A stretch of DNA of 64,000 nucleotides. Origin: Mycolicibacterium peregrinum (GTDB taxonomy: Bacteria; Actinomycetota; Actinomycetes; Mycobacteriales; Mycobacteriaceae). Within the stretch, counting starts at the first letter, position 1. Each line of letters opens with the position of its first letter. The stretch is from the NCBI RefSeq assembly GCF_001665625.1, contig NZ_LZSY01000021.1, positions 1-64,000 of the forward strand, written 5' to 3'. Below, one piece after another: positions 8,139-17,997 of this stretch. The position numbers were made by a program, and so were the translations under genes. Under the pieces are notes generated by a model, which worked only from the letters and a program-made list of their open reading frames with translations, ran no database searches and was not told the DNA's origin.

Positions 8139-9458
8139 CTAGGCTGCTTCGTCCGCGAAGCCCGGAACCAGTTCGGTGGCAATGGCTTTCATCGGCACAT
8201 GCGCGTCCAGCTGACAGCACATGGCGATCGTCGAGGCGATCACCCGCAGCGGGATGGCCAGGTTCGGCGGCAGATCGAGCTGGCGGGCTGTCCTGATCTG
8301 GGCCACCCAGTTGTCCATCTGACCGGCCGCCATCCGCTGAATCCAGCGGCGGTTGTAGTGGAACACGTCGACCTCGATCGGTTCGACGTACTGGCGCAAC
8401 ATGTCGTCGACTTCTTCGATCGAAACCTGTTGGCCCTTCTGGATGAAACCGGCTTCCTCCATGGTGGGCAGCAGGTCGTCGTAGTTCTTGTCCCGGGCCA
8501 GCCGGATGCACTCACCCAGCGCCGTCGGGAAGCCGTCGGGCAGTGGCGCGACAGCACCGAAGTCGATGACGCCCATCCGCCCGTCGGGCAGAAGCATGAA
8601 GTTCCCCGGATGGGCATCGCCGTGCATCATCTGCAAGCGCTTGGGCGCGTCGAAGGTGAGTTCGGACAGTCGGGTGCCCATCAGGTCGCGCTGTTCGGGT
8701 GTGCCGTCGCGGATGATCACCGACATCGGGATACCGTCCATCCATTCGGCGATGACGACCTTCGGTGCGCTGGCGACGATGGCCGGAATGCGGAAGTGCG
8801 GATCGTCGCGGTACGCCTTGGCGAACGCACGCTGATTCTCTGCCTCGAGCCGGTAGTCCAGCTCCATGTCGGTGCGTTCGATCAGCTCGTCGACAATGCC
8901 CTGGATATCGACGCCGGGGGCCAGCTGCTTGAACACGCCGACCAGGCGCTGGATCGTCTTGAGGTCCGCGCGCAGTGCCTCGTCGGCACCGGGGTATTGG
9001 ATCTTGACGGCCACCTCGCGGCCGTCGGACCAGACCGCCTTGTGCACCTGGCCGATGCTCGCCGAGGCCACCGGGGTGTCGTCGAAGGAGGTGAACCGCT
9101 CCCGCCATTTGGTGCCCAACTGTGCATCGAGCACGCGGTGCACCTTGGCGGCCGGCAGCGGGGGAGCCTCGCGCTGCAATTTGGTCAGTGCTTCGCGATA
9201 CGGCTTGCCGTACTGCTCGGGGATGGCTGCCTCCAGCACCGACAGTGCCTGGCCCACCTTCATCGCTCCGCCCTTGAGTTCACCGAGCACGGCGAACAAT
9301 TGTTGAGCGGCCTTGTCCATCAGTTCGGCAGTGACTTCGTCCTTGGACTTGCCGGTCAGACGCTTGCCGAAGCCCAGTGCTGCCCGTCCGGCCATGCCGC
9401 CGGCCAGACCGGCCAGCTTCGCATTCCGTGCGACGCTTCCCCGTTTGATGTCGGTCAC
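8139..9458 (-). CDS. AarF/ABC1/UbiB-family atypical kinase
   Basis: 439 residues from a GTG. ABC1-family signatures are visible: KxGQ motif (KVGQALSVLE), the alanine-type loop PVASASIGQVH replacing the usual Gly-rich loop, the catalytic-loop equivalent HGDAHPGNF and the metal site IDFGAVA. UbiB/COQ8 proteins are membrane-associated ATPases that support lipid or quinone metabolism; the mycobacterial substrate is unknown. I recall the Rv3197 protein as very similar along its length. It lies convergent with whiB7 and upstream of no overlapping gene; the next minus-strand gene begins upstream after a 57-bp gap. Confidence 0.9.
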   Translation of the reverse strand: MTDIKRGSVARNAKLAGLAGGMAGRAALGFGKRLTGKSKDEVTAELMDKAAQQLFAVLGELKGGAMKVGQALSVLEAAIPEQYGKPYREALTKLQREAPPLPAAKVHRVLDAQLGTKWRERFTSFDDTPVASASIGQVHKAVWSDGREVAVKIQYPGADEALRADLKTIQRLVGVFKQLAPGVDIQGIVDELIERTDMELDYRLEAENQRAFAKAYRDDPHFRIPAIVASAPKVVIAEWMDGIPMSVIIRDGTPEQRDLMGTRLSELTFDAPKRLQMMHGDAHPGNFMLLPDGRMGVIDFGAVAPLPDGFPTALGECIRLARDKNYDDLLPTMEEAGFIQKGQQVSIEEVDDMLRQYVEPIEVDVFHYNRRWIQRMAAGQMDNWVAQIRTARQLDLPPNLAIPLRVIASTIAMCCQLDAHVPMKAIATELVPGFADEAA

Positions 9459-9515
9459 CAGACCATCATCCACGATGCTCCTGAATGCGCCGCAACTAAC
9501 TGGCAACATTCGTTT

Positions 9516-10367
9516 TCAACACGGGCAGTCGGGGTGACGGGACCAATGCCTGGCGGCGATCGCGTACCCGTCGGCGTCGAGTTCGAGTGTGGTGTTGAGT
9601 GTCGGCGGCGCCTCGGGCGCAGGCTGGGTATCCCCGGAATGGCTGACGGCACGGATCACCAGATCGACCTGACGCATTGCCAGGGCGGCGGTGGCCAGGA
9701 TGGTCGCGCGGCTGGCGCTGCCGACGGCACCTCTGAGCTGGGTGGCCACGGCCGGCCACGCCGCGTCGCGATCGGCACGGTGCAGATCGGCGCAGTGCAG
9801 GCAGCTGGTCAGGCCGGGGACCACCAGCGGCCCCACCAGACCGGCGCCGTCGCGGACCCGCACCGGCAGGTGGGCGATCCCGCCGCGATGCAGTTCTTGC
9901 AGCAGCCGCGGGTCGGACATCTGGTAATCGGCCAGCACCACGAGGTCGGTGGAGGCCGCGACGTTTCTGGTGTGGGGGTGCGTGCTGTGCCTGACCCGAG
10001 CGCCTGAGCAGCGCAGGCCGTTGGTCAGGAGTTCCGACAGCGGTCCGCGGCCGTGCACGCGGATGGAGGCCGACCGGGTGGGCCGTGGCGGCGCGGCCGT
10101 CAGCGTCGTGAGCATCCCCGCTTCGGTCAAGGCGTCGATGAGCTCGTCGATCCCGTCGGCATCATCGTCGAATATTCCTGCAGCCGTGAGCAATTCGTCG
10201 TGAGTGGCGCCGGCCTGCAGTGCCCGCAACAGATCGGCCAATTGCGCCTGGCTCATTCCGGCCGGCGGCCGCACCAATACGGCGCGCCGCGGATCCCAGC
10301 CCAACTGAACCGAGTCGTCGGGGCGCAGCAGGATCGGACGGCCTGCGGCGAGCACGTAGCGCGTCAT
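9516..10367 (-). CDS. E1-like / TOMM cyclodehydratase-type protein (orphan)
   Basis: 283 residues. The central VVPGLTSCLHCADLHRA stretch followed by DAAWP is the signature of the bacteriocin cyclodehydratase domain (TIGR03882) and of leader-peptide-binding E1-like proteins in thiazole/oxazole peptide pathways. The CLHC pair and a C-terminal CPC could give a structural zinc site. No YcaO, precursor peptide or dehydrogenase is nearby, so the partner protein is unknown. Conserved mycobacterial synteny (Rv3196 position) argues for a housekeeping role beyond any one natural product. Its neighbours are an ABC1 kinase and a zincin_2 protease on the same strand. Confidence 0.75.
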   Translation of the reverse strand: MTRYVLAAGRPILLRPDDSVQLGWDPRRAVLVRPPAGMSQAQLADLLRALQAGATHDELLTAAGIFDDDADGIDELIDALTEAGMLTTLTAAPPRPTRSASIRVHGRGPLSELLTNGLRCSGARVRHSTHPHTRNVAASTDLVVLADYQMSDPRLLQELHRGGIAHLPVRVRDGAGLVGPLVVPGLTSCLHCADLHRADRDAAWPAVATQLRGAVGSASRATILATAALAMRQVDLVIRAVSHSGDTQPAPEAPPTLNTTLELDADGYAIAARHWSRHPDCPC

Positions 10368-10428
10368 GCGATGACTCTGCCACGGCGGCGGACACCGCCG
10401 TTTCAGTTATCCACAGGCCGTGCGGGGG

Positions 10429-11877
10429 TCAGGCCTGGCTGTCGCCGTCGCCCTTGGTGTCGTCATCCTTGGCGCCGCCGTCGCCACCCTCGCGCTGCTC
10501 TTTCTCCAGGTCGGCTTCTTTTTCAAGATCAGCCAGAGCCTGTTCGAAGGCGCTGTCGATGCCGCTGGTGTCGCCGCCGACCATCCGGTCGATGAAGCCG
10601 GCCGGCTCGTCGAGATCGGCGGCGCTCGGCAGCAGGTCGGGGTGCTGCCACACGCTGTCGCGGACATCGGTGCCGACGGCCTCGGTGAGCCGTTCCCACA
10701 ACACCGCGGCTTCGCGCATCTTGCGGGGGCGCAATTCCAGGCCGACGAGCGTGGCGAAGGTCTGTTCGGCGGGTCCACCGGTGGCGCGCCGCCGGCGAAG
10801 CATTTCGGCCAGCGCGGAGGTGCCGGGAATGCGATCGCCCAGTGCTGCGGTGACGACGGTCTGCACCCAGCCCTCGATGAGCGCCAGCAGGGTTTCGAGC
10901 CGTTCCAGCGCGGCTTCCTGTTCGGGTGTGGCCTTGGGCTCGAAGATGCCTTGATTGAGCAGCTGTTCCATCTCCGACGGGTCGCCGAGGGAGGCCGGGT
11001 TGAACCCGCGGGCGAAGTCCTCGATGCCCGACATGTCGACCTTCATGCCCTTGGCGAAGGCCTCGACGGCGCCGAGCAGCTGGCTCGACAGCCACGGCAC
11101 ATGGCTGAACAGCCGGTGGTGGGCGGCCTCGCGGGCGGCCAGGAAGGTCAGGATCTCGCTGCGCGGACGCTCCAGCCCCTCGGCCAGAGGTTCGATGGCC
11201 TCGGGCATGAGGGCCGCGACTCCCTTGGGGCCCAGCGGCAGGCCGACGTCGGTGGAGGTCAGCACCTCGCGGGACAGCTTCCCCAGCGCCTGGCCCAGTT
11301 GGGAGCCGAACGCCATGCCGCCCATCTGCGACATCATCGCCAGCAGCGGGCCGGCCATGCTCTTGGCCTCTTCGGGCAGCGCCGACGCCCACACCGAGGA
11401 GATCTGCTCGGCCACCGGGTCACACAGTCGCTTCCAGGTGTCCAGCGTGTTGTCCAGCCAGTCGCTCGGGGTCCACGCCACCGACCTGGTGGTGCCCGCG
11501 GGCAGCGGGGTGACCCCGTCGAGCCAGGTCTCGGCCAGGCGTACCGCGTCGGCGACCGCGCCGACGGTCTTCTCCGGCACCGGGGCGACGAATCCGATCG
11601 AGTTGGACGCCAACTGCCGGGCCAGGTCGTAGTTCACCGGACCGGATTGTTTGCCGCCCATGGCGCCGCCTGCGCCGCTGAACATCTCCCCGAGCTTGGT
11701 GAAGATCTGCCCGAGATCGCCCATGTCGAAGTTGGCTCCGCCCATGCCGAAACCGAACGGATCCGACCCCGGACCTGGCCCGGAGTTGCCGGAACCGGAT
11801 CCCGAATCGGGGTCCTTCTTGTCTTTGTCTCGGTCGGGGTCATTCCCGGCGGAGAAGCCGAAGGGCAGGTCAGCCAT
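10429..11877 (-). CDS. zinc-dependent metalloprotease family protein (Zincin_2, DUF2342)
   Basis: 482 residues. The N-terminal 65 residues are Gly/Asp/Pro-rich and disordered. The core contains FLAAREAAHHRLFSHVPWL, the characteristic DUF2342/Zincin_2 segment with paired histidines, followed by a second conserved helical region. The C-terminus is a charged Asp/Gly/Lys tail. No classical HExxH is seen, so catalytic activity is family inference. The ATG at 11877 matches the MADLPFGF start known for this family. It is divergent from the PDZ/Lon-like protease gene, 91 bp apart, making a conserved protease pair (Rv3195/Rv3194c positions). Confidence 0.85.
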   Translation of the reverse strand: MADLPFGFSAGNDPDRDKDKKDPDSGSGSGNSGPGPGSDPFGFGMGGANFDMGDLGQIFTKLGEMFSGAGGAMGGKQSGPVNYDLARQLASNSIGFVAPVPEKTVGAVADAVRLAETWLDGVTPLPAGTTRSVAWTPSDWLDNTLDTWKRLCDPVAEQISSVWASALPEEAKSMAGPLLAMMSQMGGMAFGSQLGQALGKLSREVLTSTDVGLPLGPKGVAALMPEAIEPLAEGLERPRSEILTFLAAREAAHHRLFSHVPWLSSQLLGAVEAFAKGMKVDMSGIEDFARGFNPASLGDPSEMEQLLNQGIFEPKATPEQEAALERLETLLALIEGWVQTVVTAALGDRIPGTSALAEMLRRRRATGGPAEQTFATLVGLELRPRKMREAAVLWERLTEAVGTDVRDSVWQHPDLLPSAADLDEPAGFIDRMVGGDTSGIDSAFEQALADLEKEADLEKEQREGGDGGAKDDDTKGDGDSQA

Positions 11878-11968
11878 ACCCACAACGGTACTCATGACGG
11901 GGTGCCCGGGTGTGCCTGTGGGTCACGCTGTGGGTGAACACGATGGTTCAGGCTTTACTGTGGGCGGC

Positions 11969-12997
11969 GTGAACAGGCGGATTTTGACGCTGCTGGTTGC
12001 GCTGGTGCCGATTGTGGCGTTCGGCGTCCTGCTGTCGGTGGTGACGGTGCCCTTCGTCTCGTTGGGGCCGGGTCCGACGTTCAACACCCTGGGCGAGGTC
12101 GAGGGCAAGCAGGTCGTCGACATCCAAGGCCCCGATGCACACGTCCACCCCACGGCGGGGCACCTGAACATGACCACGGTGTCCCAGCGTGACGGCCTGA
12201 CCCTGGGCCAAGCGATGGCGTTGTGGATGTCGGGCCGTGAGCAACTGGTGCCGCGCGATCTCGTGTACCCGCCGGACAAATCCAAGAACGAGATCGACGA
12301 GGCCAACAACTCGGATTTCAAGAGGTCCGAGGACAGCGCCGAGTACGCGGCGCTGTCGTTCCTGAAGTACCCCGTGGCGGTGACCGTGCAGAGCGTCACC
12401 GATCCGGGTCCCTCGGCGGGCAAGCTGCGCGACGGTGACGCGATCGACGGTGTGAACGGGGTACCGGTGGCCAACCTCGACGAGTTCCAGGCCATCTTGA
12501 AGAAGACCAAACCGGGCGAGCAGCTGGTGATCGACTTCCGTCGCAAGAACGCTCCGCCAGGGGTCGCGACGATCACGCTCGGGGACAACCCGGATCGGGA
12601 CTACGGGTTCCTGGGCGTGGGCGTGCTCGATGCGCCGTGGGCCCCGTTCGCCATCGACTTCAACCTGGCCAACATCGGCGGCCCGTCTGCCGGGCTGATG
12701 TTCAGCTTGGCCGTCGTCGACAAGCTGAGCACCGGTGATCTCAACGACGGCAAGTTCATCGCGGGCACCGGAACCATCACCGGTGAGGGCAAGGTCGGGT
12801 CCATCGGGGGCATCACGCACAAGATGCTGGCGGCCAAGGAAGCGGGCGCCACGGTGTTTCTGGTGCCGGCCGACAACTGCACCGAGGCGCGTTCTGCACC
12901 TCAGGACGGCATGGAGTTGGTGAAGGTGGACACCTTGACCCACGCCGTCGATGCATTGCACACGATTTCTGCCGGTGGCGAACCGCCTCGTTGCTGA
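11969..12997 (+). CDS. membrane-anchored PDZ-Lon-like serine protease
   Basis: 342 residues from a GTG. One N-terminal transmembrane helix (about residues 5-27) is followed by an extracytoplasmic region, a PDZ domain around residues 135-200, and a Lon-type proteolytic domain. The Lon Ser-Lys dyad is S240 in GGPSAGL and K285 in GGITHKMLAA, 45 residues apart against 43 in E. coli Lon. The topology puts the protease outside the membrane. Its divergent partner is another putative protease, and the UPF0182 membrane protein follows, so the three may act together in envelope quality control (inference). Confidence 0.88.
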   Translation: MNRRILTLLVALVPIVAFGVLLSVVTVPFVSLGPGPTFNTLGEVEGKQVVDIQGPDAHVHPTAGHLNMTTVSQRDGLTLGQAMALWMSGREQLVPRDLVYPPDKSKNEIDEANNSDFKRSEDSAEYAALSFLKYPVAVTVQSVTDPGPSAGKLRDGDAIDGVNGVPVANLDEFQAILKKTKPGEQLVIDFRRKNAPPGVATITLGDNPDRDYGFLGVGVLDAPWAPFAIDFNLANIGGPSAGLMFSLAVVDKLSTGDLNDGKFIAGTGTITGEGKVGSIGGITHKMLAAKEAGATVFLVPADNCTEARSAPQDGMELVKVDTLTHAVDALHTISAGGEPPRC

Positions 12998-13095
12998 AAC
13001 CCGCGCGCGGCCTGTGGATGGCTAGAGTTGTAGAAAATCGGGCGGCCCCGTCGGGCATGCCACGAGTCCACCGAGGCTGAAACGGGAGTTCACGA

Positions 13096-16000
13096 GTGGG
13101 GATGCGGCCCGCGGCGAGGATGCCGAAGTTGACGCGACGAAGCCGGGTACTGATCGGCCTGGCACTGGTGGTAGTGCTGGCGCTGTTGATCGGACCTCGG
13201 GTCGTCGACGGCTATGTCGACTGGTTGTGGTTCGGCGAGCTGGGGTACCGCTCGGTGTTCACCACGGTGCTGGCCACCCGGCTCATCGTGTTCCTCGTGG
13301 TCGGGCTGCTCATCGGTCTGGTGGTGTTCGCCGGCCTGGCCCTGGCCTATCGCACCCGTCCGGTGTTCGTCCCGGCGGCGGGCCCGAACGATCCGGTGGC
13401 GCGTTACCGGACCACCGTGTTGGCCCGGCTGCGCTTGTTCGGGATCGGGGTGCCGGTCTTCATCGGCCTGCTGGCCGGTGTCATCGCGCAGAGCTACTGG
13501 GTGCGCGTGCAGTTGTTCCTGCACGGCAGTGACTTCGGGATCACCGATCCGCAGTTCGGTCGGGATCTGGGCTTCTACGCGTTCGACCTGCCGTTCTATC
13601 GGCTGGTCCTGACGTATCTGTTCGTCGCGACCTTCCTGGCGTTCGTCGCGAATCTGCTGGGGCACTATGTGTTCGGCGGAATCCGTCTCGCCGGTCGCAG
13701 CGGAGCGCTGAGCCGCGCTGCGCGCATCCAGCTGATCAGCCTGGTCGGCTTCCTGATCCTGCTCAAGGCATTCGCGTACTGGTTGGACCGCTACGAGTTG
13801 CTGAGCAATACCCGCGCCGGCAAGCCGTTCACCGGTGCGGGCTACACCGATATCAACGCCGTGCTGCCTGCCAAGCTCATCCTGCTGGCGATCGCCCTGA
13901 TCTGCGCGGTGGCGGTGTTCTCGGCGATCGTGCTGCGTGATTTGCGGATTCCGGCCATCGGTGTGGTGCTGTTGCTGCTGAGCTCGATGGTGGTCGGCGC
14001 AGGGTGGCCGCTGATCGTCGAGCAGTTCAGCGTCAAGCCCAACGCCGCGCAGAAGGAAAGCGAGTACATCAGCCGCAGTATCACCGCGACCCGGCAGGCC
14101 TACGGGCTCACCGACGATACGGTGACGTACCGCAATTACGAGAGCAACGGTCAGACCACCGCCGCGCAGGTCGCCGCGGACCGGGCGACCACATCGAACA
14201 TCCGGTTGCTCGATCCGACGATCGTCAGCCCCGCGTTCACCCAGTTCCAGCAGGGTAAGAACTTCTACTTCTTCCCGGATCAGCTGGCCATCGACCGCTA
14301 CGCCGGCCCCGACGGCGGTCTTCGTGACTTCGTCGTCGCCGCACGCGAACTCAATCCGGACCGGCTGATCGAGAACCAGCGCGACTGGATCAACCGGCAC
14401 ACCGTCTACACCCACGGCAACGGCTTCATCGCCTCGCCGGCCAACACGGTGCGCGGTATTGCCAACGACCCCAACCAGAACGGTGGTTACCCGGAGTTCC
14501 TCGCCAGCGTCGTCGGTGCCAACGGCAAGGTGGTCTCGCCCGGGCCGGCACCGCTGGACCAGCCCCGGGTGTACTTCGGGCCGGTGATCGCCGATACCGC
14601 GGCCGACTATGCCATCGTCGGCAAGAACGGTGACGTCGACCGCGAATACGACTACGAGACCAACACCGACACCAAGAACTACACGTACTCGGGCACCGGC
14701 GGTGTGCCGATCGGTAACTGGCTGGCCCGGTCGGTGTTCGCCGCCAAGTTCGCCGAGCGAAACTTCCTGCTGTCCAACGTGATCGGTGAGAACAGCAAGA
14801 TCCTGTTCAACCGGGATCCGGCCGAGCGGGTGGAGGCGGTGGCGCCGTGGCTGACCACCGACACATCCGTGTACCCGGCGATCGTCAACAAGCGAATGGT
14901 CTGGATCGTCGACGGCTACACCACGCTGGACAACTATCCGTATTCGGAGTTGACGACGTTGTCGAGCGCGACGGCCGATTCGAACGAGGTGGCGGTCAAC
15001 CGGCTGGCACCGGACAAGCAGGTGTCGTACATCCGCAACTCGGTCAAGGCCACCGTCGATGCCTACGACGGCACGGTCACGCTGTACGCCCAGGACGAGC
15101 AGGATCCGGTGCTCAAGGCCTGGATGAGCGTGTTCCCCGGCACGGTCAAGCCGAAGGCGGACATCTCTCCGGAACTGCAGGCGCACCTGCGTTATCCCGA
15201 GGATCTGTTCAAGGTTCAGCGGTCGCTGCTGACCAAGTACCACGTCGACGACCCGGTGAAGTTCTTCACCAACGCCGACTTCTGGAATGTGCCGCTGGAT
15301 CCCAACCCGACGGCAAGCAGCTATCAGCCGCCGTTCTACATCGTCGCCAAAGACCTGGTGAACAACAATGGTTCGCCGTCGTTCCAGTTGACCAGTGCAT
15401 TGAACTGGCTGCAGCGCGAGTTCTTGGCGGCCTATGTCAGCGCCAGCTCGGACCCGGCGACCTACGGCAAGATCACCGTGCTGACGATCCCGGGCGAGGT
15501 CAAGGGGCCCAAGCAGGCGTTCAACGCGATCAGTACCGATACCGCGGTGACGCAGGACCTCGGTGTGATCGGACGCGACAACCTGAACCGGATCCGGTGG
15601 GGCAACCTGTTGACCCTGCCGGTGGCCGACGGTGGATTGCTTTATGTGGCACCGGTTTACGCGTCACCGGGAACCAGTGACGCAGCCTCGACGTATCCGC
15701 GGTTGATCCGGGTGGCCATGCTCTACGGCGACAAGGTGGGTTACGGCCCGACCGTCGGTGCCGCGCTGACCGAGCTGTTCGGGCCGGGTGCCGGCGCCAC
15801 CGCCACCAATGTGGCCCCCACCGACGGCAAGCCGCAGTCTGCCGCGACGCCGGAAGCGGCACCGGCGGCGCCGCCACCGGCCAATGCCGACGGCCAGGCG
15901 CCCCAGGCCGTCCCACCGCCGGCCGCCGCAGTGCCGCCAGGTGAGCCGGTGCAGCTGTCGCCGGCCAAGTCCGCGGCGCTCAAGGACGTCGAGTCGGCGC

Positions 16001-16104
16001 TGTCGGAGGCACAGGATGCACAGCGCAGTGGCGACTTCGGTAAGTACGGGCAGGCGTTGCAGCGCTTGAACGATGCGATGAACAAGTTCAACACCGCCAA
16101 GTAG
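13096..16104 (+). CDS. UPF0182 family large membrane protein
   Basis: 1002 residues from GTG 13096 (CGGGAG at 8 bases); an ATG two codons on is an alternative. Seven or so hydrophobic helices occupy roughly residues 15-320, then a large extracytoplasmic domain of about 550 residues, then an Ala/Pro-rich low-complexity linker (about 880-950) and a short coiled C-terminus. This is the COG1615/UPF0182 architecture, restricted largely to actinobacteria and cyanobacteria, with no settled function. It follows the PDZ protease gene and is closed by a strong hairpin 16 bases downstream. Confidence 0.92.
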   Translation: MGMRPAARMPKLTRRSRVLIGLALVVVLALLIGPRVVDGYVDWLWFGELGYRSVFTTVLATRLIVFLVVGLLIGLVVFAGLALAYRTRPVFVPAAGPNDPVARYRTTVLARLRLFGIGVPVFIGLLAGVIAQSYWVRVQLFLHGSDFGITDPQFGRDLGFYAFDLPFYRLVLTYLFVATFLAFVANLLGHYVFGGIRLAGRSGALSRAARIQLISLVGFLILLKAFAYWLDRYELLSNTRAGKPFTGAGYTDINAVLPAKLILLAIALICAVAVFSAIVLRDLRIPAIGVVLLLLSSMVVGAGWPLIVEQFSVKPNAAQKESEYISRSITATRQAYGLTDDTVTYRNYESNGQTTAAQVAADRATTSNIRLLDPTIVSPAFTQFQQGKNFYFFPDQLAIDRYAGPDGGLRDFVVAARELNPDRLIENQRDWINRHTVYTHGNGFIASPANTVRGIANDPNQNGGYPEFLASVVGANGKVVSPGPAPLDQPRVYFGPVIADTAADYAIVGKNGDVDREYDYETNTDTKNYTYSGTGGVPIGNWLARSVFAAKFAERNFLLSNVIGENSKILFNRDPAERVEAVAPWLTTDTSVYPAIVNKRMVWIVDGYTTLDNYPYSELTTLSSATADSNEVAVNRLAPDKQVSYIRNSVKATVDAYDGTVTLYAQDEQDPVLKAWMSVFPGTVKPKADISPELQAHLRYPEDLFKVQRSLLTKYHVDDPVKFFTNADFWNVPLDPNPTASSYQPPFYIVAKDLVNNNGSPSFQLTSALNWLQREFLAAYVSASSDPATYGKITVLTIPGEVKGPKQAFNAISTDTAVTQDLGVIGRDNLNRIRWGNLLTLPVADGGLLYVAPVYASPGTSDAASTYPRLIRVAMLYGDKVGYGPTVGAALTELFGPGAGATATNVAPTDGKPQSAATPEAAPAAPPPANADGQAPQAVPPPAAAVPPGEPVQLSPAKSAALKDVESALSEAQDAQRSGDFGKYGQALQRLNDAMNKFNTAK

Positions 16105-16120
16105 CCCTCACACACGCGAA

Positions 16121-16172
16121 AAGACGCGTAGGTACCGCGCAGATCTCGGGATTTCGGGTACCTACGCGTCTT
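16121..16172 (+). terminator. 16-bp perfect hairpin downstream of UPF0182 gene
   Basis: AAGACGCGTAGGTACC (16121-16136) pairs perfectly with 16157-16172 around a 20-base loop. There is no U-tract. It probably ends the PDZ-UPF0182 transcript and insulates the ESX-like operon that follows. Confidence 0.75.
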
Positions 16173-16274
16173 CTCGTGGTAGTTGCCGCGCCGAATATTG
16201 GTGCATCACCGGGCCGCTCCGGTGGGTGACAATGGACCAGTACTAGGTGGGCGTCGGGCGGTGGGGAGTCGCTG

Positions 16275-16796
16275 GTGGCGGTGACGATTTCGCAAGTGCT
16301 GGGCAGCCATCCCGAGCAACTGGTGTCGGCCGCCGGTGATGTGGCCTCAGCAGCGGGTGACATCGACAATCAGATCGCCCGCGAGCGCCTGCAGTTGACC
16401 CGGTTGGCGTCGGACTGGCGCGGCACCGCGTCCGACACCGCGCAGGGCCACGCCACCGAGATGTTCGGCGATCAGGAGCTCTACCGCGACAGGCTCAAGT
16501 TGCTGCACACCGCGATGTCCTCCGGTGGTGCGGAGCTCGGCAGCATCCGCACCCGGGTGTCGGATCTGGTGTCGAGTCCGGAGGCGGACCTGTTCGACAT
16601 CTCCGACGAGGGCCGGGTCTCGCTGGGATGGCGGCTGAAGGCCCTGGTGGCGGTGTATCCGGTACTGGCCCTGAAGTGGGGGATGCGTCGGCTGGCGTTG
16701 CAGACGTCCATTCAGACCGCGTTGGCCGAATTCGACGCGGCGGACAAGTCGACGGCCAGCAAGATGGACCGGATCAACAAGGGGCTCGTGAAATGA
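16275..16796 (+). CDS. WXG100-like helical protein, first gene of ESX-like set
   Basis: 173 residues from a GTG (GGGGAG six bases upstream). Residues 1-95 are amphipathic helices with a WRG turn (SDWRGTASDTAQ) where WXG100 proteins have WxG. Residues 115-173 form a second, more hydrophobic helical region (LVAVYPVLALKWGMRRLAL). The length exceeds EsxA/EsxB (about 100). Its gene precedes, by 25 bp, a protein with an EspC-like N-terminus, so it may be the secretion partner or chaperone of that protein. WXG membership is by pattern only. Confidence 0.65.
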   Translation: MAVTISQVLGSHPEQLVSAAGDVASAAGDIDNQIARERLQLTRLASDWRGTASDTAQGHATEMFGDQELYRDRLKLLHTAMSSGGAELGSIRTRVSDLVSSPEADLFDISDEGRVSLGWRLKALVAVYPVLALKWGMRRLALQTSIQTALAEFDAADKSTASKMDRINKGLVK

Positions 16797-16821
16797 AGCC
16801 TCGGGCCGTCGGCTGCGTGAC

Positions 16822-17997
16822 ATGAGTGACGCCACGCTCTACGTCGATGAACAGACGATGCGGGAGACGGCGTCCACCTTCGACACCGCGGGCCATGGCG
16901 TCAGCGGCAATCGCGCCGGTCCGGTCATCTCCGGTGCCGCCGGGGCGATGCCCTCGCTGGCGGTCGGGGCGGCATGCGGGACGGTGGGATCCGCACTCAC
17001 CGAGCAGGCCAAGATGCTGGGCGGCGATGTGACGGTGTACGCGCAGAAGCTCCGGGTGGCCGCCGACCGTTACGAGCGCGGGGATGACGAGGCGGCCGAA
17101 CGCATCGACTTCACCGGGACGGCCGAGCTGCCCGACGCCGGTGAGCATCCGCCGGTCACTGATTACGAGAAGGCGTTGCGTGATGCCGGGCTTCTCACCG
17201 GCCCGGTGGTGCCAGGATCCAAATACGCTCAGTGGCTGGAGAATGCGTCCAAGCACGGGGTCGACCCGCAGACCATGGTCGACATCGCCCGGGCACAGAA
17301 CATCACCCCGCAGTCGTTCGACGTGCTCAACGGACTGCAGGAGGTCAAGGACAAGGACGGCAAGTCGTTCTTCATCCTGCCGCCCGGTACCAGCAAGGAG
17401 GACGCGAAGAAGGCCGTGGTGATGACCTACATCCTCAACGCCGGCACCGACTACGACGCCGCCGAGGCCGGTGCGGACGGGAAAGTGGGCACCGCCGACG
17501 ACGTTCACAACGATTTCGAGGAAACGCCCTACTCGGCTTCCGAGGTGCAGCGCATCATCGACCGACAGAACGCGAACTCCTGGAGCTATGACCAGATTTT
17601 CGACAAGGGCGGCGGGGGATCGTTGGCCACGACACCCAACGGCATGCTGATGGGGTTGGGCGGGCCGGTGATGGACAAGATCGGCGTCCACGGCGGTACA
17701 ACCTACGGCGACGTGTTCGTGATGAACATCGACGGATCCAAGGATCCGGCTGCTCAGCTGAGCCAGATCATCCAATCGGGGTCCAACTGGGGACAAGATG
17801 GCAGCGGTGTGCCGTTCCAGAGCACCCTCGACCTCGACCGCCTGTTGCACCACGAGGAGCGCCATTCCGAACAGTGGGCCCAGAAGGGATTCGCCTGGAT
17901 GGCACGGGATTACGGGCTGGGTGCGATCATCGAACAGAAGACCGGCATCAACCCGCTGGAACGCGATGCCGGCTTGTCCGACGGGGGTTATTCGTGA
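16822..17997 (+). CDS. EspC-like type VII secretion candidate with HEERH motif
   Basis: 391 residues. The N-terminal 90 resemble EspC/DUF2580-type secretion targets: helix, turn, helix, ending in RYERGDDEAAER, which supplies the general type VII signal YxxxD (Y84-D88). The middle, residues 110-330, is a Gly/Asp-rich domain I do not recognise. The C-terminus has H344-E345-E346-R347-H348, a zincin HExxH, followed by a conserved-looking aromatic helix (SEQWAQKGFAWMARDYG). I infer a secreted putative metallopeptidase. The next gene starts inside its stop codon (GTGA) and encodes a lipoprotein. No ESX core genes are in the window, so a system elsewhere must export it. Confidence 0.7.
   Translation: MSDATLYVDEQTMRETASTFDTAGHGVSGNRAGPVISGAAGAMPSLAVGAACGTVGSALTEQAKMLGGDVTVYAQKLRVAADRYERGDDEAAERIDFTGTAELPDAGEHPPVTDYEKALRDAGLLTGPVVPGSKYAQWLENASKHGVDPQTMVDIARAQNITPQSFDVLNGLQEVKDKDGKSFFILPPGTSKEDAKKAVVMTYILNAGTDYDAAEAGADGKVGTADDVHNDFEETPYSASEVQRIIDRQNANSWSYDQIFDKGGGGSLATTPNGMLMGLGGPVMDKIGVHGGTTYGDVFVMNIDGSKDPAAQLSQIIQSGSNWGQDGSGVPFQSTLDLDRLLHHEERHSEQWAQKGFAWMARDYGLGAIIEQKTGINPLERDAGLSDGGYS

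Noticed and set aside
7992..10007. 671-codon open frame on the plus strand across the ABC1 kinase gene
   Set aside because: A shadow of the ABC1 kinase and E1-like genes in a GC-rich genome; its composition is Gly/Arg/His-rich and lacks motifs.
10420..11937. 505-codon plus-strand frame over the zincin_2 gene
   Set aside because: Antisense shadow; the minus-strand frame carries the conserved REAAHHRLF segment.
13090..15243. 717-codon open frame antisense to the UPF0182 gene
   Set aside because: It runs exactly opposite a clear gene, is rich in Arg, Gln, Asp and His as GC-rich antisense frames are, and has no ribosome site or family match.
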